54,321 nucleotides of DNA, taken from positions 1-54,321 of the forward strand of contig JAFWXW010000032.1 of NCBI GenBank assembly GCA_017517845.1. The letters run 5' to 3'. The position numbers and the translations under genes are program-made. Positions 1 to 9,128 of the stretch are shown here, piece after piece (within the stretch, counting starts at the first letter, position 1; each line of letters opens with the position of its first letter). This DNA comes from Paludibacteraceae bacterium (GTDB lineage: Bacteria; Bacteroidota; Bacteroidia; Bacteroidales; Paludibacteraceae). The notes beneath the pieces are model-generated. The model saw only the letters and a program-made list of their open reading frames with translations, was not told where the DNA came from and ran no database searches.

Positions 1-132
1 CTACATCTTAACTCATCTATATACGGTCTTTCAGGACCGCATTACAACCACGGAAGCCCGTTGCGTATTAAACAATCTACCAACGAATTGCATTATTTCC
101 CAATTTCCTGCCTTTTTCTCGCGAGTTCTTAC

Positions 133-140
133 TATCTTTG
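133..140 (+). promoter_or_regulatory. -7 promoter box of holA
   Basis: TATCTTTG matches the Bacteroidota sigma-factor -7 consensus TAnnTTTG. Only four bases separate it from the ATG at 145, so the transcript would be leaderless or nearly so. This box also argues against translation starting further upstream. No clear -33 element is seen. Confidence 0.55.
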
Positions 141-144
141 TGGT

Positions 145-1176
145 ATGGCAAAAACAACAAGTGGTATAACATTCGCGTCGCTAATGCAACAATTACAGTT
201 GCGTCAGTATGCTCCTATTTATCTATTAATGGGTGATGAGTCTTATTATATAGACAAAGTGGTGGAGTTTATGGAAAATAATATCCTAAATGAGGCAGAC
301 CGTGAGTTTAATCAGATTATTCATTATGCCAATGACAAGACAGAGGCAAATGTAGATTTGGTTAGTACTATAATAAATGAGGCACGTCGTTACCCAATGA
401 TGGGTGATAAACAGGTGATTTTTTTGCGTGAATGCCAAAGTCTAGACAAAAAGAACTTGTTTGACAAACTTGCACTTTATCTAGAAAATCCTCAGCCTAC
501 ATCTATCATAGTTTTAACCTATAAACATGGCACTGCCGATAGAAGAAAGAAATGGGTGCAAGCTATAGAAAAGGAGGGAGTGGTTTTTGAATCTAAGAAA
601 CCTTATGAAAATGAGGCTTCTGTGTTTATAACAGAGACGGCAAAAAAGAATAATCTTAAAATAACAGCAGATGCTAGTAGGTTGTTACTAGAATTGGTAG
701 GGGTAGATTTGACACAAATAGAAAGCATAATGAAGAAGTTTAGCATTATGCTAACCAAAGATAGAACCATAACTCCAGAGATAGTGGAACAAACCACTGG
801 GGTGAATAAGGATTATACACCATTTGAACTTTTAGCAGCCATAATCAATGGTGATGCAAGAAAGGCAAATAGAATAATTCTTAATACTTCTGCCAATATA
901 GTGGCTATTATTGCTATATTATTTAATTATTTTTCAAACCTTTTTATCTATGAGTATATGGCAGACCATAGTCCTGCTCATGTGGCATCTGTTTTAAAAA
1001 TTAATCCATATAGGGTTAAAGAAATTGAAATGGGAGCAAAGCGTTTTACAAAAATGAAATGCTTCAAGATAATAGGTTATCTTCGTGAATATGATTGTAA
1101 ATCAAAAGGTATTGGTGCTGCCGGTACTCCAGATGTTGATTTATTAAAAGAACTAATATATAAAATATTAAATTAA
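145..1176 (+). CDS. holA: DNA polymerase III subunit delta
   Basis: A 343-residue protein that looks like the delta subunit of the clamp loader, which opens the sliding clamp for loading onto primed DNA. The N-terminus has the family pattern IYLLMGDESYYID, followed by a degenerate AAA+ domain without a usable P-loop, as expected for delta, and a helical C-terminal domain. An upstream in-frame start at 61 is possible, but the start at 145 (MAKTTSG) fits family length and lies just after a -7 box. The stop codon overlaps the next start by one base (TAATG), so the two genes are probably translated together. Identification rests on recognised sequence pattern and length. Confidence 0.88.
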   Translation: MAKTTSGITFASLMQQLQLRQYAPIYLLMGDESYYIDKVVEFMENNILNEADREFNQIIHYANDKTEANVDLVSTIINEARRYPMMGDKQVIFLRECQSLDKKNLFDKLALYLENPQPTSIIVLTYKHGTADRRKKWVQAIEKEGVVFESKKPYENEASVFITETAKKNNLKITADASRLLLELVGVDLTQIESIMKKFSIMLTKDRTITPEIVEQTTGVNKDYTPFELLAAIINGDARKANRIILNTSANIVAIIAILFNYFSNLFIYEYMADHSPAHVASVLKINPYRVKEIEMGAKRFTKMKCFKIIGYLREYDCKSKGIGAAGTPDVDLLKELIYKILN

Positions 1177-2543
1177 TGCTTAACAATAATTCTTTTTTCT
1201 TTGTTGGTATTGCTGGTACAGGTATGAGTGCCATAGCACAATATCTCAAAGGCATTGGTAAAAATGTGTCAGGTTCCGACCGTTTGTTTTCAAAAGATAA
1301 AAAACTAGATACACAGGTGAAGTTTGAAGCCATGGGAATAGATTGTTATTTCCAAGATGGTAGCGGTATTACTTCTGCTACAGACATTGTGGTGGTTTCT
1401 ACAGCCATAGAAGAAACCAATGTGGAGTATCAAAAGGCACTTTCGCTTGGCATTAGAATAGTGAAGCGTTCTGCTCTGCTTGCTGCTATTTCTGAGAGTA
1501 AGAAGACTATTGCCGTAGGCGGAACTTCTGGAAAATCTACCACTACTGCTATGATTTTTCATATACTTGAATGTGCAGGTAAATCGCCTTCACTCATTAC
1601 AGGTGCAGGGCTTAGTTCTCTGCAAGAGAAAGGACTGCTTGGCAATGCTTGGAATGGAGAGGGAGAGTATTTGGTGATTGAGGCTGATGAATCTGACGGT
1701 TCTATTGTTTCCTACAAACCATATATTAGTGTACTGCTAAATGTGGAACGCGACCACAAGGAAGAAAATGAACTAATGCAACTTTTCTCTACCTTTAAGG
1801 CAAACACCTCTCATGCTTTCATTGTGAATGCAGGCAATAAACTTGCAAAACAACTTTCAAATGGCATTCAGTGGCAGTTTGAGGCAGAAGGAGTGGTAGG
1901 TGAGTCTGGCTATGAGGCATTTGGCTTTAGCCAAAATGGTTTTGAAATCTCTTTTGAACTAAACGGTATGCGTTGCAATGTGCCACTTATTGGCAAACAC
2001 AATATGGAAAACACTCTTGCAGCTGTGGCAGTTTGTAAGGAAGCAGGAGTAGCGGTGCAAGATTCTATTGAGGCTATGAAAACTTTTAAAGGAATTTATC
2101 GTCGCACTCAACTTCTTGGTCACAACAAGGAAAGAAATATCTATCTGATAGACGATTTTGCTCACAATCCTTCTGAGGTAGCGGCTGCAATACGTGCTTG
2201 CCAACAAATTTGTCCTACAGTGATGGCATATTTCCAACCTCATGGTTTTGGTCCGCTTCGCTTTATGCACAAAGATTTGGCAATAGATGTAGATGCTGCA
2301 CTTCGTGAAAGTGATGCCTTCTTGATAGGTGATGTTTATTATGCTGGTGGCACTGTGAACAAAGATATTTGCCCAAGCATTGTGTCAGATGCCATGACTG
2401 GCAATGCAGTTTTCGTTGGCAATAAGGAGAATGCTTCTGCCTACATTGTAGAAAACATACATGACAACACTGTATTACTTGTAATGGGTGCCCGCGACCC
2501 AAATTTATCAGAGTTTGGTATAGAAATATTTAATAAAATATAG
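1176..2543 (+). CDS. Mur ligase family protein, MurC/Mpl-like
   Basis: A 455-residue three-domain Mur ligase. The N-terminal Rossmann part shows GIAGTGMSAIAQYL, as in MurC, which binds the UDP-MurNAc substrate. The central ATPase P-loop is GTSGKSTTT at about residues 116-124. The acidic motif EADESDGS and the later DDFAHNPSEV follow the MurC/Mpl pattern. MurC normally reads GTHGKTTTT, so the loop here is atypical (H to S and T to S). The C-terminal motif GARDPNLSEF is also not the usual MurC ending. It may be a paralogue of the cell-wall MurC, or a recycling ligase, rather than the essential enzyme; the window does not decide this. It overlaps holA by one base. Confidence 0.75.
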   Translation: MLNNNSFFFVGIAGTGMSAIAQYLKGIGKNVSGSDRLFSKDKKLDTQVKFEAMGIDCYFQDGSGITSATDIVVVSTAIEETNVEYQKALSLGIRIVKRSALLAAISESKKTIAVGGTSGKSTTTAMIFHILECAGKSPSLITGAGLSSLQEKGLLGNAWNGEGEYLVIEADESDGSIVSYKPYISVLLNVERDHKEENELMQLFSTFKANTSHAFIVNAGNKLAKQLSNGIQWQFEAEGVVGESGYEAFGFSQNGFEISFELNGMRCNVPLIGKHNMENTLAAVAVCKEAGVAVQDSIEAMKTFKGIYRRTQLLGHNKERNIYLIDDFAHNPSEVAAAIRACQQICPTVMAYFQPHGFGPLRFMHKDLAIDVDAALRESDAFLIGDVYYAGGTVNKDICPSIVSDAMTGNAVFVGNKENASAYIVENIHDNTVLLVMGARDPNLSEFGIEIFNKI

Positions 2544-2554
2544 GTTTTAATATT

Positions 2555-2585
2555 AGTCGCATTCAGTCATGGGTGCGACTTTTTT
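2555..2585 (+). terminator. Rho-independent terminator
   Basis: The arms AGTCGCA (2555-2561) and TGCGACT (2574-2580) form a 7-bp stem with a 12-base loop, followed by a run of T. It lies 12 bases after the Mur ligase stop and ends the holA-Mur ligase unit. Confidence 0.8.
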
Positions 2586-2618
2586 GTTGAATTATTTGCA
2601 TAAATATGACTAATTAGT

Positions 2619-2626
2619 TATATTTG
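2619..2626 (+). promoter_or_regulatory. -7 promoter box of the toxin-antitoxin operon
   Basis: TATATTTG matches TAnnTTTG. The toxin ATG follows four bases later at 2631, again giving a leaderless or near-leaderless transcript. Confidence 0.55.
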
Positions 2627-2630
2627 CATC

Positions 2631-2996
2631 ATGAATCAAGAAGAAACTAATAAAACAGATATTCGCATAATCTATAAGTCGGAAGAATTTGAAATATTCT
2701 ACGCAGGGTTATCAGCAAATGTAAAGAAGAAATTTGATTACGTATTTAACGTAGTTCAAACAGTATATAATATTCCGCAAAAGTTTATAAAGAAACTGGA
2801 GAATACAGATTTTTATGAGATGAGAGTTTCTATTGGAACTAATGAATATCGTTCTGTATTATTTGCGATAGACCATGATAATATAATAGAATCTACACGA
2901 ATAATTTTGTTGAATGGATTTCTAAAGAAATCAACAAAAGATTATAAGAGAGAAATAGATAAAGCTGAAAATATATTAAATAAATTAGAGTTATGA
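2631..2996 (+). CDS. RelE/HigB-type toxin (phage-derived Gp49-like)
   Basis: A 121-residue protein with the layout of the RelE/HigB ribosome-dependent mRNA interferase family: a beta-rich core with a YEMRVSIGTNEYRSVLFAID segment, then a LLNGFLKKSTK motif and a C-terminal lysine-rich helix. This C-terminal motif (GFxKKSxKTP-like) is typical of the Gp49-like family. The ATG of the downstream helix-turn-helix gene overlaps its stop by four bases (ATGA), the usual toxin-first HigBA order. The role as a translation-inhibiting toxin is inferred from family and gene order. Confidence 0.8.
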   Translation: MNQEETNKTDIRIIYKSEEFEIFYAGLSANVKKKFDYVFNVVQTVYNIPQKFIKKLENTDFYEMRVSIGTNEYRSVLFAIDHDNIIESTRIILLNGFLKKSTKDYKREIDKAENILNKLEL

Positions 2997-3304
2997 GAAG
3001 AATAAGCGAAGAAAAGTTGGCAAAACTTTCTACAACGAATCAAATGCTTGATGAGAAGTATGGAGTACATGGTACAGAAACTCGTGATGAGTTTGATGAA
3101 GATTCTATTGCGTGGTTTTATGGTAATATGTTGAAGGAACGTAGAAAGGAACTAAATATGACCCAGAAAGAAGTAGCAGAAAAGTCTGGTCGTGACCAAA
3201 GTTATATAGCAAGAGTAGAAAGAGGCAAAGCTGATATTCAACTAACAAGTTTTTTTAGACTTGCATCAATTTTAGGAATAAGATTTGTTCCAACTTATAT
3301 ATAA
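2993..3304 (+). CDS. HigA/XRE-type antitoxin
   Basis: A 103-residue protein with a C-terminal XRE/HTH_3 domain at about residues 48-98, with MLKERRKELNMTQKEVAEKS leading into SYIARVERGKADIQL. It overlaps the toxin gene by four bases. In this family the protein neutralises the toxin and represses the shared promoter, probably by binding near the -7 box at 2619. No obvious operator palindrome was seen there. A strong bidirectional terminator follows the gene. Confidence 0.8.
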   Translation: MRRISEEKLAKLSTTNQMLDEKYGVHGTETRDEFDEDSIAWFYGNMLKERRKELNMTQKEVAEKSGRDQSYIARVERGKADIQLTSFFRLASILGIRFVPTYI

Positions 3305-3313
3305 AACAAACTA

Positions 3314-3351
3314 AAAACCTCCGAAGGTAAATGAAGAACTTCGGAGGTTTT
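3314..3351. terminator. Bidirectional terminator between higA and pgk
   Basis: A 13-bp perfect stem, AAAACCTCCGAAG (3314-3326) with CTTCGGAGGTTTT (3339-3351), and a 12-base loop. It has A/T tracts on both sides, so it can stop both the toxin-antitoxin operon and the convergent pgk transcript. Confidence 0.85.
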
Positions 3352-3397
3352 GGTTTTATAAAGAGGTAATTATACCCTTTTATTTGGATTAAATTTC

Positions 3398-4648
3398 TTA
3401 TCCTTTGATTGCAGCTACACCTGGAAGAACTTTGCCTTCGATAGCTTCAAGAAGAGCACCACCACCAGTAGAGATGTATGATACTTTATCTGCCATACCA
3501 AATTTGTTGATACAAGCTACAGAGTCACCACCACCGATAAGTGAGAATGCACCGTTTGCAGTTGCTTTAGCGATAGCTTCAGCGATAGCGCGAGAACCAG
3601 CAGTGAAGTTGTCAAATTCAAATACACCAGCAGGACCATTCCAAAGAATAGTTTTAGCACCTTCTATAGCTTCTGCAAATGCTTTTTGTGTTTCAGGACC
3701 AGCGTCTAGACCTTCCCAACCTTCTGGAATTGCGTTAGCAGGAACTACTTGTGTGTTAGCATCGTTAGAGAAGTCGTCAGCAGCAACACAGTCTGTTCCT
3801 AGTACTAGGTTTACGCCTTTAGCTTTAGCTTGTTCGATAATGTCTAGAGCAAGTTGAAGTTTGTCATCTTCGCAGATAGAGTTACCGATTTCACCACCCA
3901 TTGCTTTAGCGAAAGTATAAGTCATACCACCGCAAAGGATTAGGTTGTCAACTTTGTCCATTAAGTTTTCGATGATACCAATTTTGGTAGAAACTTTAGA
4001 ACCACCCATGATAGCGGTGAATGGACGGTTGATGTTGCTAAGGATATTATCTACAGCTTGTACTTCTTTTTCCATTAGGTAACCTAACATTTTGTTTTCT
4101 GCGTCGAAGTAGTCTGCGATAACAGCTGTAGAAGCGTGTTTACGGTGAGCAGTACCGAATGCGTCGTTGATGTAGCAGTCTGCGTATGAAGCAAGAGTTT
4201 TTGCAAATTCTTTTTGAGAAGCTTTCATTGCTTTTTTAGCATCTTCGTATGCAGGATCTTCTTTGTCGATACCTACTGGTTTGCCTTCTTCTTCACCGTA
4301 GAAACGTAAGTTTTCTAGAAGTAGAACTTCGCCTGGTTGAAGTGCAGCAGCAGCGTCAGCAGCTTTTGCACAGTCGTCTGCAAATTTCACAGCAACACCA
4401 AGTTTTTCAGAAACAGCGTCAACGATTTGGCTCAAAGAGTATTTAGCATTTACTTTACCTTTTGGTTTACCCATGTGAGACATGATGATTAAAGAACCAC
4501 CGTCTGCTAAAACTTTTTTAAGGGTAGGAAGAGCACCGCGAATACGTGTATCGTCAGTGATTTTACCATTTTCGTCTAGTGGAACGTTGAAGTCCACACG
4601 TACAATTGCTTTTTTACCAGCAAATTTGAAATTGTCAATAGTTTGCAT
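3398..4648 (-). CDS. pgk: Phosphoglycerate kinase
   Basis: A full-length 416-residue glycolytic enzyme converting 1,3-bisphosphoglycerate and ADP to 3-phosphoglycerate and ATP in the cytosol. Family signatures are clear: VRVDFNVPL near the N-terminus, SHMGKPKG, the substrate-binding GTAHRKHAS, the hinge region, [15 protein letters not shown], and the nucleotide-binding GGGDSVA and STGGGA motifs near the end. The start at 4648 fits the family. It lies 33 bp downstream of the CAP-domain gene on the same strand with no obvious -7 box between, so it may be co-transcribed. Its codon choice is more regular than its neighbours, as for a highly expressed gene. Confidence 0.97.
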   Translation of the reverse strand: MQTIDNFKFAGKKAIVRVDFNVPLDENGKITDDTRIRGALPTLKKVLADGGSLIIMSHMGKPKGKVNAKYSLSQIVDAVSEKLGVAVKFADDCAKAADAAAALQPGEVLLLENLRFYGEEEGKPVGIDKEDPAYEDAKKAMKASQKEFAKTLASYADCYINDAFGTAHRKHASTAVIADYFDAENKMLGYLMEKEVQAVDNILSNINRPFTAIMGGSKVSTKIGIIENLMDKVDNLILCGGMTYTFAKAMGGEIGNSICEDDKLQLALDIIEQAKAKGVNLVLGTDCVAADDFSNDANTQVVPANAIPEGWEGLDAGPETQKAFAEAIEGAKTILWNGPAGVFEFDNFTAGSRAIAEAIAKATANGAFSLIGGGDSVACINKFGMADKVSYISTGGGALLEAIEGKVLPGVAAIKG

Positions 4649-4681
4649 AATGTTTATTGTTTTATGTTTAGTGTTTAATGT

Positions 4682-5182
4682 TTATTTTTTCTTTTTTGGA
4701 GCGGCAAATAATAGCACCCAAAAATCTCCACTACGTGCAATGCCAATAGAGGTGATTTGTCTATTCATAATGTTGTTACAAGCAGCAGGGGTATTCATCC
4801 AATGGTCAATAACCATATCTTCATTACCCTTTAAATAAGCAATATTCTCTACACAATAAATAGCCTCATAACCATTTTCTGCTAGTCTATTGCTTAATGT
4901 GCTACCATCTGTTCCAACGTGGCTTAAATATAAAAAGTTAGATTCGTTTTCTTTGTTGTCTGTGGCTAAATCGTCTGCATAGTTCTGTGCAATTTCTTCC
5001 AATTTATTGTCCCAAATAACTTCTGGAGCAGGTCTTTTCTTTACATTCCCACATTGACAGTCTTCTGATCTCCAACCATTTATATTATCCAATACTCTTT
5101 CTTTGTTAATTTCATTATTTTGACCAAAAGTCAATAAATAACCTAGAGAAAAAGTGATTAATAATACAATATTTCTTTTCAT
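4682..5182 (-). CDS. Secreted CAP-domain (SCP/PR1-like) protein
   Basis: A 166-residue protein with an N-terminal signal peptide (MKRNIVLLITFSLGYLLTFG) and a CAP domain. The visible CAP features are the early DNINGWRS segment, LEEIAQNYADDLA, LSHVGTDGSTLSNR, the ENIAY motif and DHWMNTPAACNNIM near the end. It is exported, but its function is unknown; bacterial CAP proteins are poorly defined. The C-terminus is basic (PKKKK). It sits just upstream of pgk on the same strand and may share its transcript. A -7 box lies at 5200-5207. Confidence 0.78.
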   Translation of the reverse strand: MKRNIVLLITFSLGYLLTFGQNNEINKERVLDNINGWRSEDCQCGNVKKRPAPEVIWDNKLEEIAQNYADDLATDNKENESNFLYLSHVGTDGSTLSNRLAENGYEAIYCVENIAYLKGNEDMVIDHWMNTPAACNNIMNRQITSIGIARSGDFWVLLFAAPKKKK

Positions 5183-5199
5183 AAATTTAAAATTTCGTG

Positions 5200-5207
5200 C
5201 AAATATA
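5200..5207 (-). promoter_or_regulatory. -7 promoter box of the CAP-domain gene
   Basis: TATATTTG on the reverse strand, 17 bases before the start codon at 5182. It matches the TAnnTTTG consensus. Confidence 0.6.
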
Positions 5208-5226
5208 CGAAAAATAACTTAGAAAA

Positions 5227-6201
5227 TTACCAAGTATATGCTAAACCTTGTGTAAAGCAATAAGTAAGATGATATGCATCTACAGGTGCTTGACCTCCGT
5301 CCCATATTAAATCAAAACGTGTAACAGCAGATAATTTTTTCCATATTCTCACTTGGAAATAACCGCCAGCACCTATGAGTGGAAGAGGTTTGGTATTAAG
5401 AATTCCTTTAAATTCATTTGGAAGCAGGTCTTCTTCTGTAGAAAGTGTTTTGAATGCCCCTTTGACTGGTTGTAATACAGTGGTATATACATTGAATGCT
5501 ATATGATCCCAATCCCCAAAGAAGTGTACGAAAGCATTAAATCTAAAGTCCCATTGATTATAATGTCCTTTTTCTGTAATGCCTAGATAATCTTTTGAAC
5601 CTTGAGCAAGGCTATTGTAACTTTGAAGTAATGCATCTCTTTCTATTCCTAAAACTCTAGCTCTACTGCCTAATGCGTCCCAGTGTTGGTATGAACCTAC
5701 TATACCAATACCTGGCTCAATGCATAAATTAGGGTGCTCTCTAAGAGGTTGGAATGTGAAATTTGTACCTATTGCAACTCTATTGTGTAGGTCTCTTAAA
5801 TAGTCATATTGGTAGGTGGCAAAAGCAGAAAAGAAGAAAGGACTTTTTGCTCTTTTGTTTTCAGAAATACGATATTGGAAGAAATCTCCTTGTAAGTGGA
5901 AAAATCCTTTGTTTCCTGTATCTCTATCATCCAAGAAGTTATAAGCAACATTTCCTGAAAAACGGAATTTATGTTTGTCTAATGCATAAATAAGTTCTCC
6001 TGTAACGTCCAATTCAAATTTTAAAGCATCTGTTTGTTCCACTTTGAGTGCCAAACCTGCTGCACCATGAAGTTTATTGACTTTTACAGAATCTAGAAGA
6101 GTTTTGGTTACCATATAACCCATGTAGCCTTGTGAGTAGGCAGAAGTAAGAGAAAGTAGGAAGAATATCACACTTACCCAAAGAATTTTTTTTCTTCTCA
6201 T
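5227..6201 (-). CDS. Outer-membrane beta-barrel protein (DUF481-like)
   Basis: A 324-residue protein with a signal peptide (MRRKKILWVSVIFFLLSLTSAYSQ) followed by alternating hydrophobic and aromatic strands typical of a beta-barrel, such as KFRFSGNVAYNFL, FFFSAFATYQYDYL, GGYFQVRIWKKLSAVTRFDL. It ends in an aromatic residue (LAYTW), as outer-membrane barrels usually do. The overall pattern resembles DUF481-type salt-induced outer-membrane proteins. No substrate can be assigned. It is divergent from the amylase gene and has its own -7 box at 6278-6285. Confidence 0.65.
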   Translation of the reverse strand: MRRKKILWVSVIFFLLSLTSAYSQGYMGYMVTKTLLDSVKVNKLHGAAGLALKVEQTDALKFELDVTGELIYALDKHKFRFSGNVAYNFLDDRDTGNKGFFHLQGDFFQYRISENKRAKSPFFFSAFATYQYDYLRDLHNRVAIGTNFTFQPLREHPNLCIEPGIGIVGSYQHWDALGSRARVLGIERDALLQSYNSLAQGSKDYLGITEKGHYNQWDFRFNAFVHFFGDWDHIAFNVYTTVLQPVKGAFKTLSTEEDLLPNEFKGILNTKPLPLIGAGGYFQVRIWKKLSAVTRFDLIWDGGQAPVDAYHLTYCFTQGLAYTW

Positions 6202-6226
6202 TTAAGTTTCTTTATAAAATTTTTAT

Positions 6227-6285
6227 TATATTTGCCAAGTGCGTTAGTGTGGCAAATGTCTGTTTATAAACACGTTGCAAATATA
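6227..6285. promoter_or_regulatory. Divergent promoter region, outer-membrane protein and amylase
   Basis: Two -7 boxes face away from each other. TATATTTG on the plus strand (6227-6234) points to the amylase gene and would give a leader of about 125 bases. TATATTTG on the minus strand (6278-6285) points to the barrel gene. The start sites cross over, so the two transcripts overlap at their 5' ends. Confidence 0.5.
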
Positions 6286-6368
6286 CTCTAATTTTTAGAA
6301 ATCACAAATATTTAAATCGTAGTATATGCTAATGCAATAATAATAAAACCTAAAAAACAAATCAATTT

Positions 6369-9044
6369 ATGAAAAAATCTTTACGAAACATTCTTGTTTT
6401 ATGTTTCTGCTTTGTTATGGCTATGCCTGCACAAGCTGCAGACCCCGAAAAAAAGGTTATTCTACAGGCCTTTTGGTGGGATTATTGGAATAGCAACTTT
6501 GAGAATTCTTACGCAAATTATTTAACAGAACTTGCCCCTCGCTTGAGAGAGTTGGACATAAACGCTGTGTGGGTGCCACCTTTTGTGAAAAATACTGGTA
6601 CAAACTCAGTAGGATATTCTCCATTCGACTTTTATGACCTTGGCGATAAATACCAAAAGGGTAGTGTTACTACTCGTTTTGGTACCAAAGATGATGTACT
6701 TAGAATGATTGCCGTGATGCATGCCAATGGTATAGAGGTAATTGCCGATGCTGTGGTAAATCATACTGTTGGTGCCGGTGGCGAAAATAATGGAGCAGGA
6801 GGCGAGGACCCAAATGCGTGGGACGATAAATGGAAAAACTTCCGTTATGTTTGTTACGAGACTCCTTACAAAGATGGTGGACAAACAGACTATTGGAACC
6901 GTAAAGGTCGTTGGCCCAAAAACTGGCAAAACTTCCATGCCAATGAAGCACACAAAAAAAATGATGACGATTGGACTGCAGGACACTGGGGTCCAGATAA
7001 CTGTTTTTATGAAGGAGCTTACGGACAAAGTTCCAACGTAAAAGGATACAATCCAGTGCAAGAAAAAAACTATATGCGTGACCAAGCTCGAGATTGGATT
7101 ATGTGGTTTAAGAAGCAAACCGCTGTAGATGGATTCCGTTGGGATGCTGTTAAACACTATCCAGAATGGGCACAACAAGATTTCTTGTACAACGTAAAAT
7201 ATTCTCTTCCAGATTTTGCCAAAGGTGGCGAAGGAATGTTCTCGGTAGGCGAGTTTATTGGTAGTAAAACTGAGATTGACAACTACTGTATGAGAGTGCA
7301 ATATGCCAATGGCAGTAGTGAATTTGCCATGGGTGGATACGATGTGCCTCTTCGTGGTGCAATCAAAAATGGCGTGATAGATGGCGGCGGTTATGGCAAT
7401 ATAGGTTCTGTTGTTGGCGAACAAATAGGTATGCGTTACAATGACTATGGCAATGGTTTTAAAGTGCATCGCTCGTTAAACTACATCAACAGCCACGATA
7501 CATTCCGTCCTATAGTAGATGACAAAGGCAACTACAAAGATTGGGATGGTTATAACGAGCTTGGTGGTCATGCCGACCCATTTAATCAACGTATGGGTAT
7601 GGCGTATGCTACAATTTTGGCGATGGATGGCAACATAAGCGTGTTTATGGAAGACTTATTTAACCTAAGCAATAGCAATCGTTACTCTCACATGCCTGCC
7701 GACGAAAAGGCACTTCCTGTGCGTGATTATTTGAAAAACCTTATCTGGTGTCACCAAAACTTGAGTTTTAAATATGGGGATTATAAGGTACGTTGGCAAG
7801 ACGAAGATCTACTTGTAATTGAACGTTCTGGCAAAGCAATTATTGCAATTACCGACGATGGTGCCAATGCTCACGATGTGTGGATTGATACCGACTTTAG
7901 AAATGTACAATTAAAAGATTATTCTGGTGGTACAAGTGGTGAACGTACAGCGTGGGGCGATGGTCGTTTCAACGTGCGTGTTACCCCTGCCGATGGAAAT
8001 GGAGGTCTGGGCTATGCTGTTTGGGCACCTGTAATCGATGATAAATATTTGAACTATGCTCCATATCGTAGTGCTGTGACCACACAAGAGTGGGAAATGG
8101 CAGATGACTTGGGCGATAGTCACTGTAACTCTCTTGGTCAAGGTGGTGCATTGCCAGAAAAATCTTGTGAACAACGTTTGGTGGGTAAAATTTACGTAGA
8201 AAAGAGTAAGGCTATCACTTACAATGTTTATCCAGAAAAAACAGGTAACGATGTAACCTTTGCTCTTTACGATTTGGATGGCAATTTGTTGCACAAGAAA
8301 AATGGTACTAAAACCATTACAGGTACTTATACTCCTACCAAAGCAGGTTGGGTAGCCATGAAAGTTTGGAATACCGTTAATACCAATGCTGGTCAAAAAT
8401 GTTGGGTCAATGTAGCTTACCAAGCACCTGCTACAGTTACGAATACCATGAGCGACCGTGCAGATACTCGTGCTAGCATCTGGACAGGTAATGCAGGTAC
8501 TAGTGCTTGGAGTGATTGTGGCAACTGGGAACAAGGCAAAGTGCCAAATGCAAACTCTAGAGTTGTGATTCCAGACAATGGAGATGTAAGACCTGTGGTT
8601 AGTTCTAAAATTACCATTAAAGAGCTTCTTATAGAAAAAGGCGAAGGAACTAGTGTTGCTCCAGATGTAAAAGTAACTGGTTCGCTAAATGTAACAGGAA
8701 AAATTTCTTGTGGCGAAGGTACAGCGTTTATCTGTGGTACAGGTAAAGTGGCTTCTGCGAGTGTAGATGGTAGTGTAGATTTTTGTGTAGCTACTCTTGT
8801 AGATGAAATCACCGACGACGAGTTTGATATGTCTGTATTCCCTGTTCCTGCTACTGACGTGCTTTATGTGCAAACTTCAAAATCTTACAATGGAGAGATT
8901 GAAGTAATCAGCATGACAGGTAATAAAGTGCTATCTGTAATGTCAGAAGGTGAAGAAATCACCGAGGTGCCAGTATCAGACTTGGCGGCAGGAAATTATT
9001 TGGTGAGATTTGGAGCACAAGTGAAACACTTTATAAAGAAATAG
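6369..9044 (+). CDS. Secreted GH13 alpha-amylase with T9SS sorting domain
   Basis: An 891-residue enzyme predicted to cut alpha-1,4-glucan (starch-like) chains outside the cell. A signal peptide ends near residue 24 (MPAQA). The GH13 TIM barrel shows VIADAVVNH, the nucleophile Asp259 in GFRWDAVKH, the acid/base Glu295 in SVGEF, and Asp377 in NSHDT. Beta-sandwich regions follow. The last ~75 residues (FPVPATDVLYV to VKHFIKK) form a type A T9SS C-terminal sorting domain, so the protein is probably exported by T9SS and anchored or released at the surface. The 5' leader is long (about 125 bases). A terminator follows. Confidence 0.92.
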   Translation: MKKSLRNILVLCFCFVMAMPAQAADPEKKVILQAFWWDYWNSNFENSYANYLTELAPRLRELDINAVWVPPFVKNTGTNSVGYSPFDFYDLGDKYQKGSVTTRFGTKDDVLRMIAVMHANGIEVIADAVVNHTVGAGGENNGAGGEDPNAWDDKWKNFRYVCYETPYKDGGQTDYWNRKGRWPKNWQNFHANEAHKKNDDDWTAGHWGPDNCFYEGAYGQSSNVKGYNPVQEKNYMRDQARDWIMWFKKQTAVDGFRWDAVKHYPEWAQQDFLYNVKYSLPDFAKGGEGMFSVGEFIGSKTEIDNYCMRVQYANGSSEFAMGGYDVPLRGAIKNGVIDGGGYGNIGSVVGEQIGMRYNDYGNGFKVHRSLNYINSHDTFRPIVDDKGNYKDWDGYNELGGHADPFNQRMGMAYATILAMDGNISVFMEDLFNLSNSNRYSHMPADEKALPVRDYLKNLIWCHQNLSFKYGDYKVRWQDEDLLVIERSGKAIIAITDDGANAHDVWIDTDFRNVQLKDYSGGTSGERTAWGDGRFNVRVTPADGNGGLGYAVWAPVIDDKYLNYAPYRSAVTTQEWEMADDLGDSHCNSLGQGGALPEKSCEQRLVGKIYVEKSKAITYNVYPEKTGNDVTFALYDLDGNLLHKKNGTKTITGTYTPTKAGWVAMKVWNTVNTNAGQKCWVNVAYQAPATVTNTMSDRADTRASIWTGNAGTSAWSDCGNWEQGKVPNANSRVVIPDNGDVRPVVSSKITIKELLIEKGEGTSVAPDVKVTGSLNVTGKISCGEGTAFICGTGKVASASVDGSVDFCVATLVDEITDDEFDMSVFPVPATDVLYVQTSKSYNGEIEVISMTGNKVLSVMSEGEEITEVPVSDLAAGNYLVRFGAQVKHFIKK

Positions 9045-9075
9045 TTAGGAATTAGGAGTGAGGAGTTAGGAGTTG
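9043..9075 (+). repeat. Dispersed TTAGGAGT-type repeat, copy 1
   Basis: A short run built from TTAGGA and GGAGT units directly after the amylase stop codon. Related copies occur at 27601-27638 (reverse orientation) and 52264-52292, each at the 3' end of a gene. Confidence 0.7.
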
Positions 9076-9096
9076 TTTCTAATTCTGGGTGTCATA

Positions 9097-9128
9097 AAAA
9101 TAGGTTAACCAAGCGGTTAACCTATTTT
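9097..9128. terminator. Bidirectional terminator between amylase and trmO
   Basis: A 14-bp perfect stem with a four-base loop: AAAATAGGTTAACC (9097-9110) and GGTTAACCTATTTT (9115-9128). The right arm contains the trmO stop codon (9122-9124), so it serves two convergent genes. Confidence 0.85.

Noticed and set aside
1-60. Short hairpin CGGTC...GGACCG near the left edge
   Set aside because: Five-base stem without a T-run and with no neighbouring gene in view; too weak to call a terminator.
3405-3857. Plus-strand reading frame of 150 codons
   Set aside because: Antisense shadow of pgk with low-complexity composition.
6606-7469. Long reverse-strand reading frame of 287 codons
   Set aside because: Lies fully inside the amylase gene, whose catalytic motifs are intact; it is a shadow frame.
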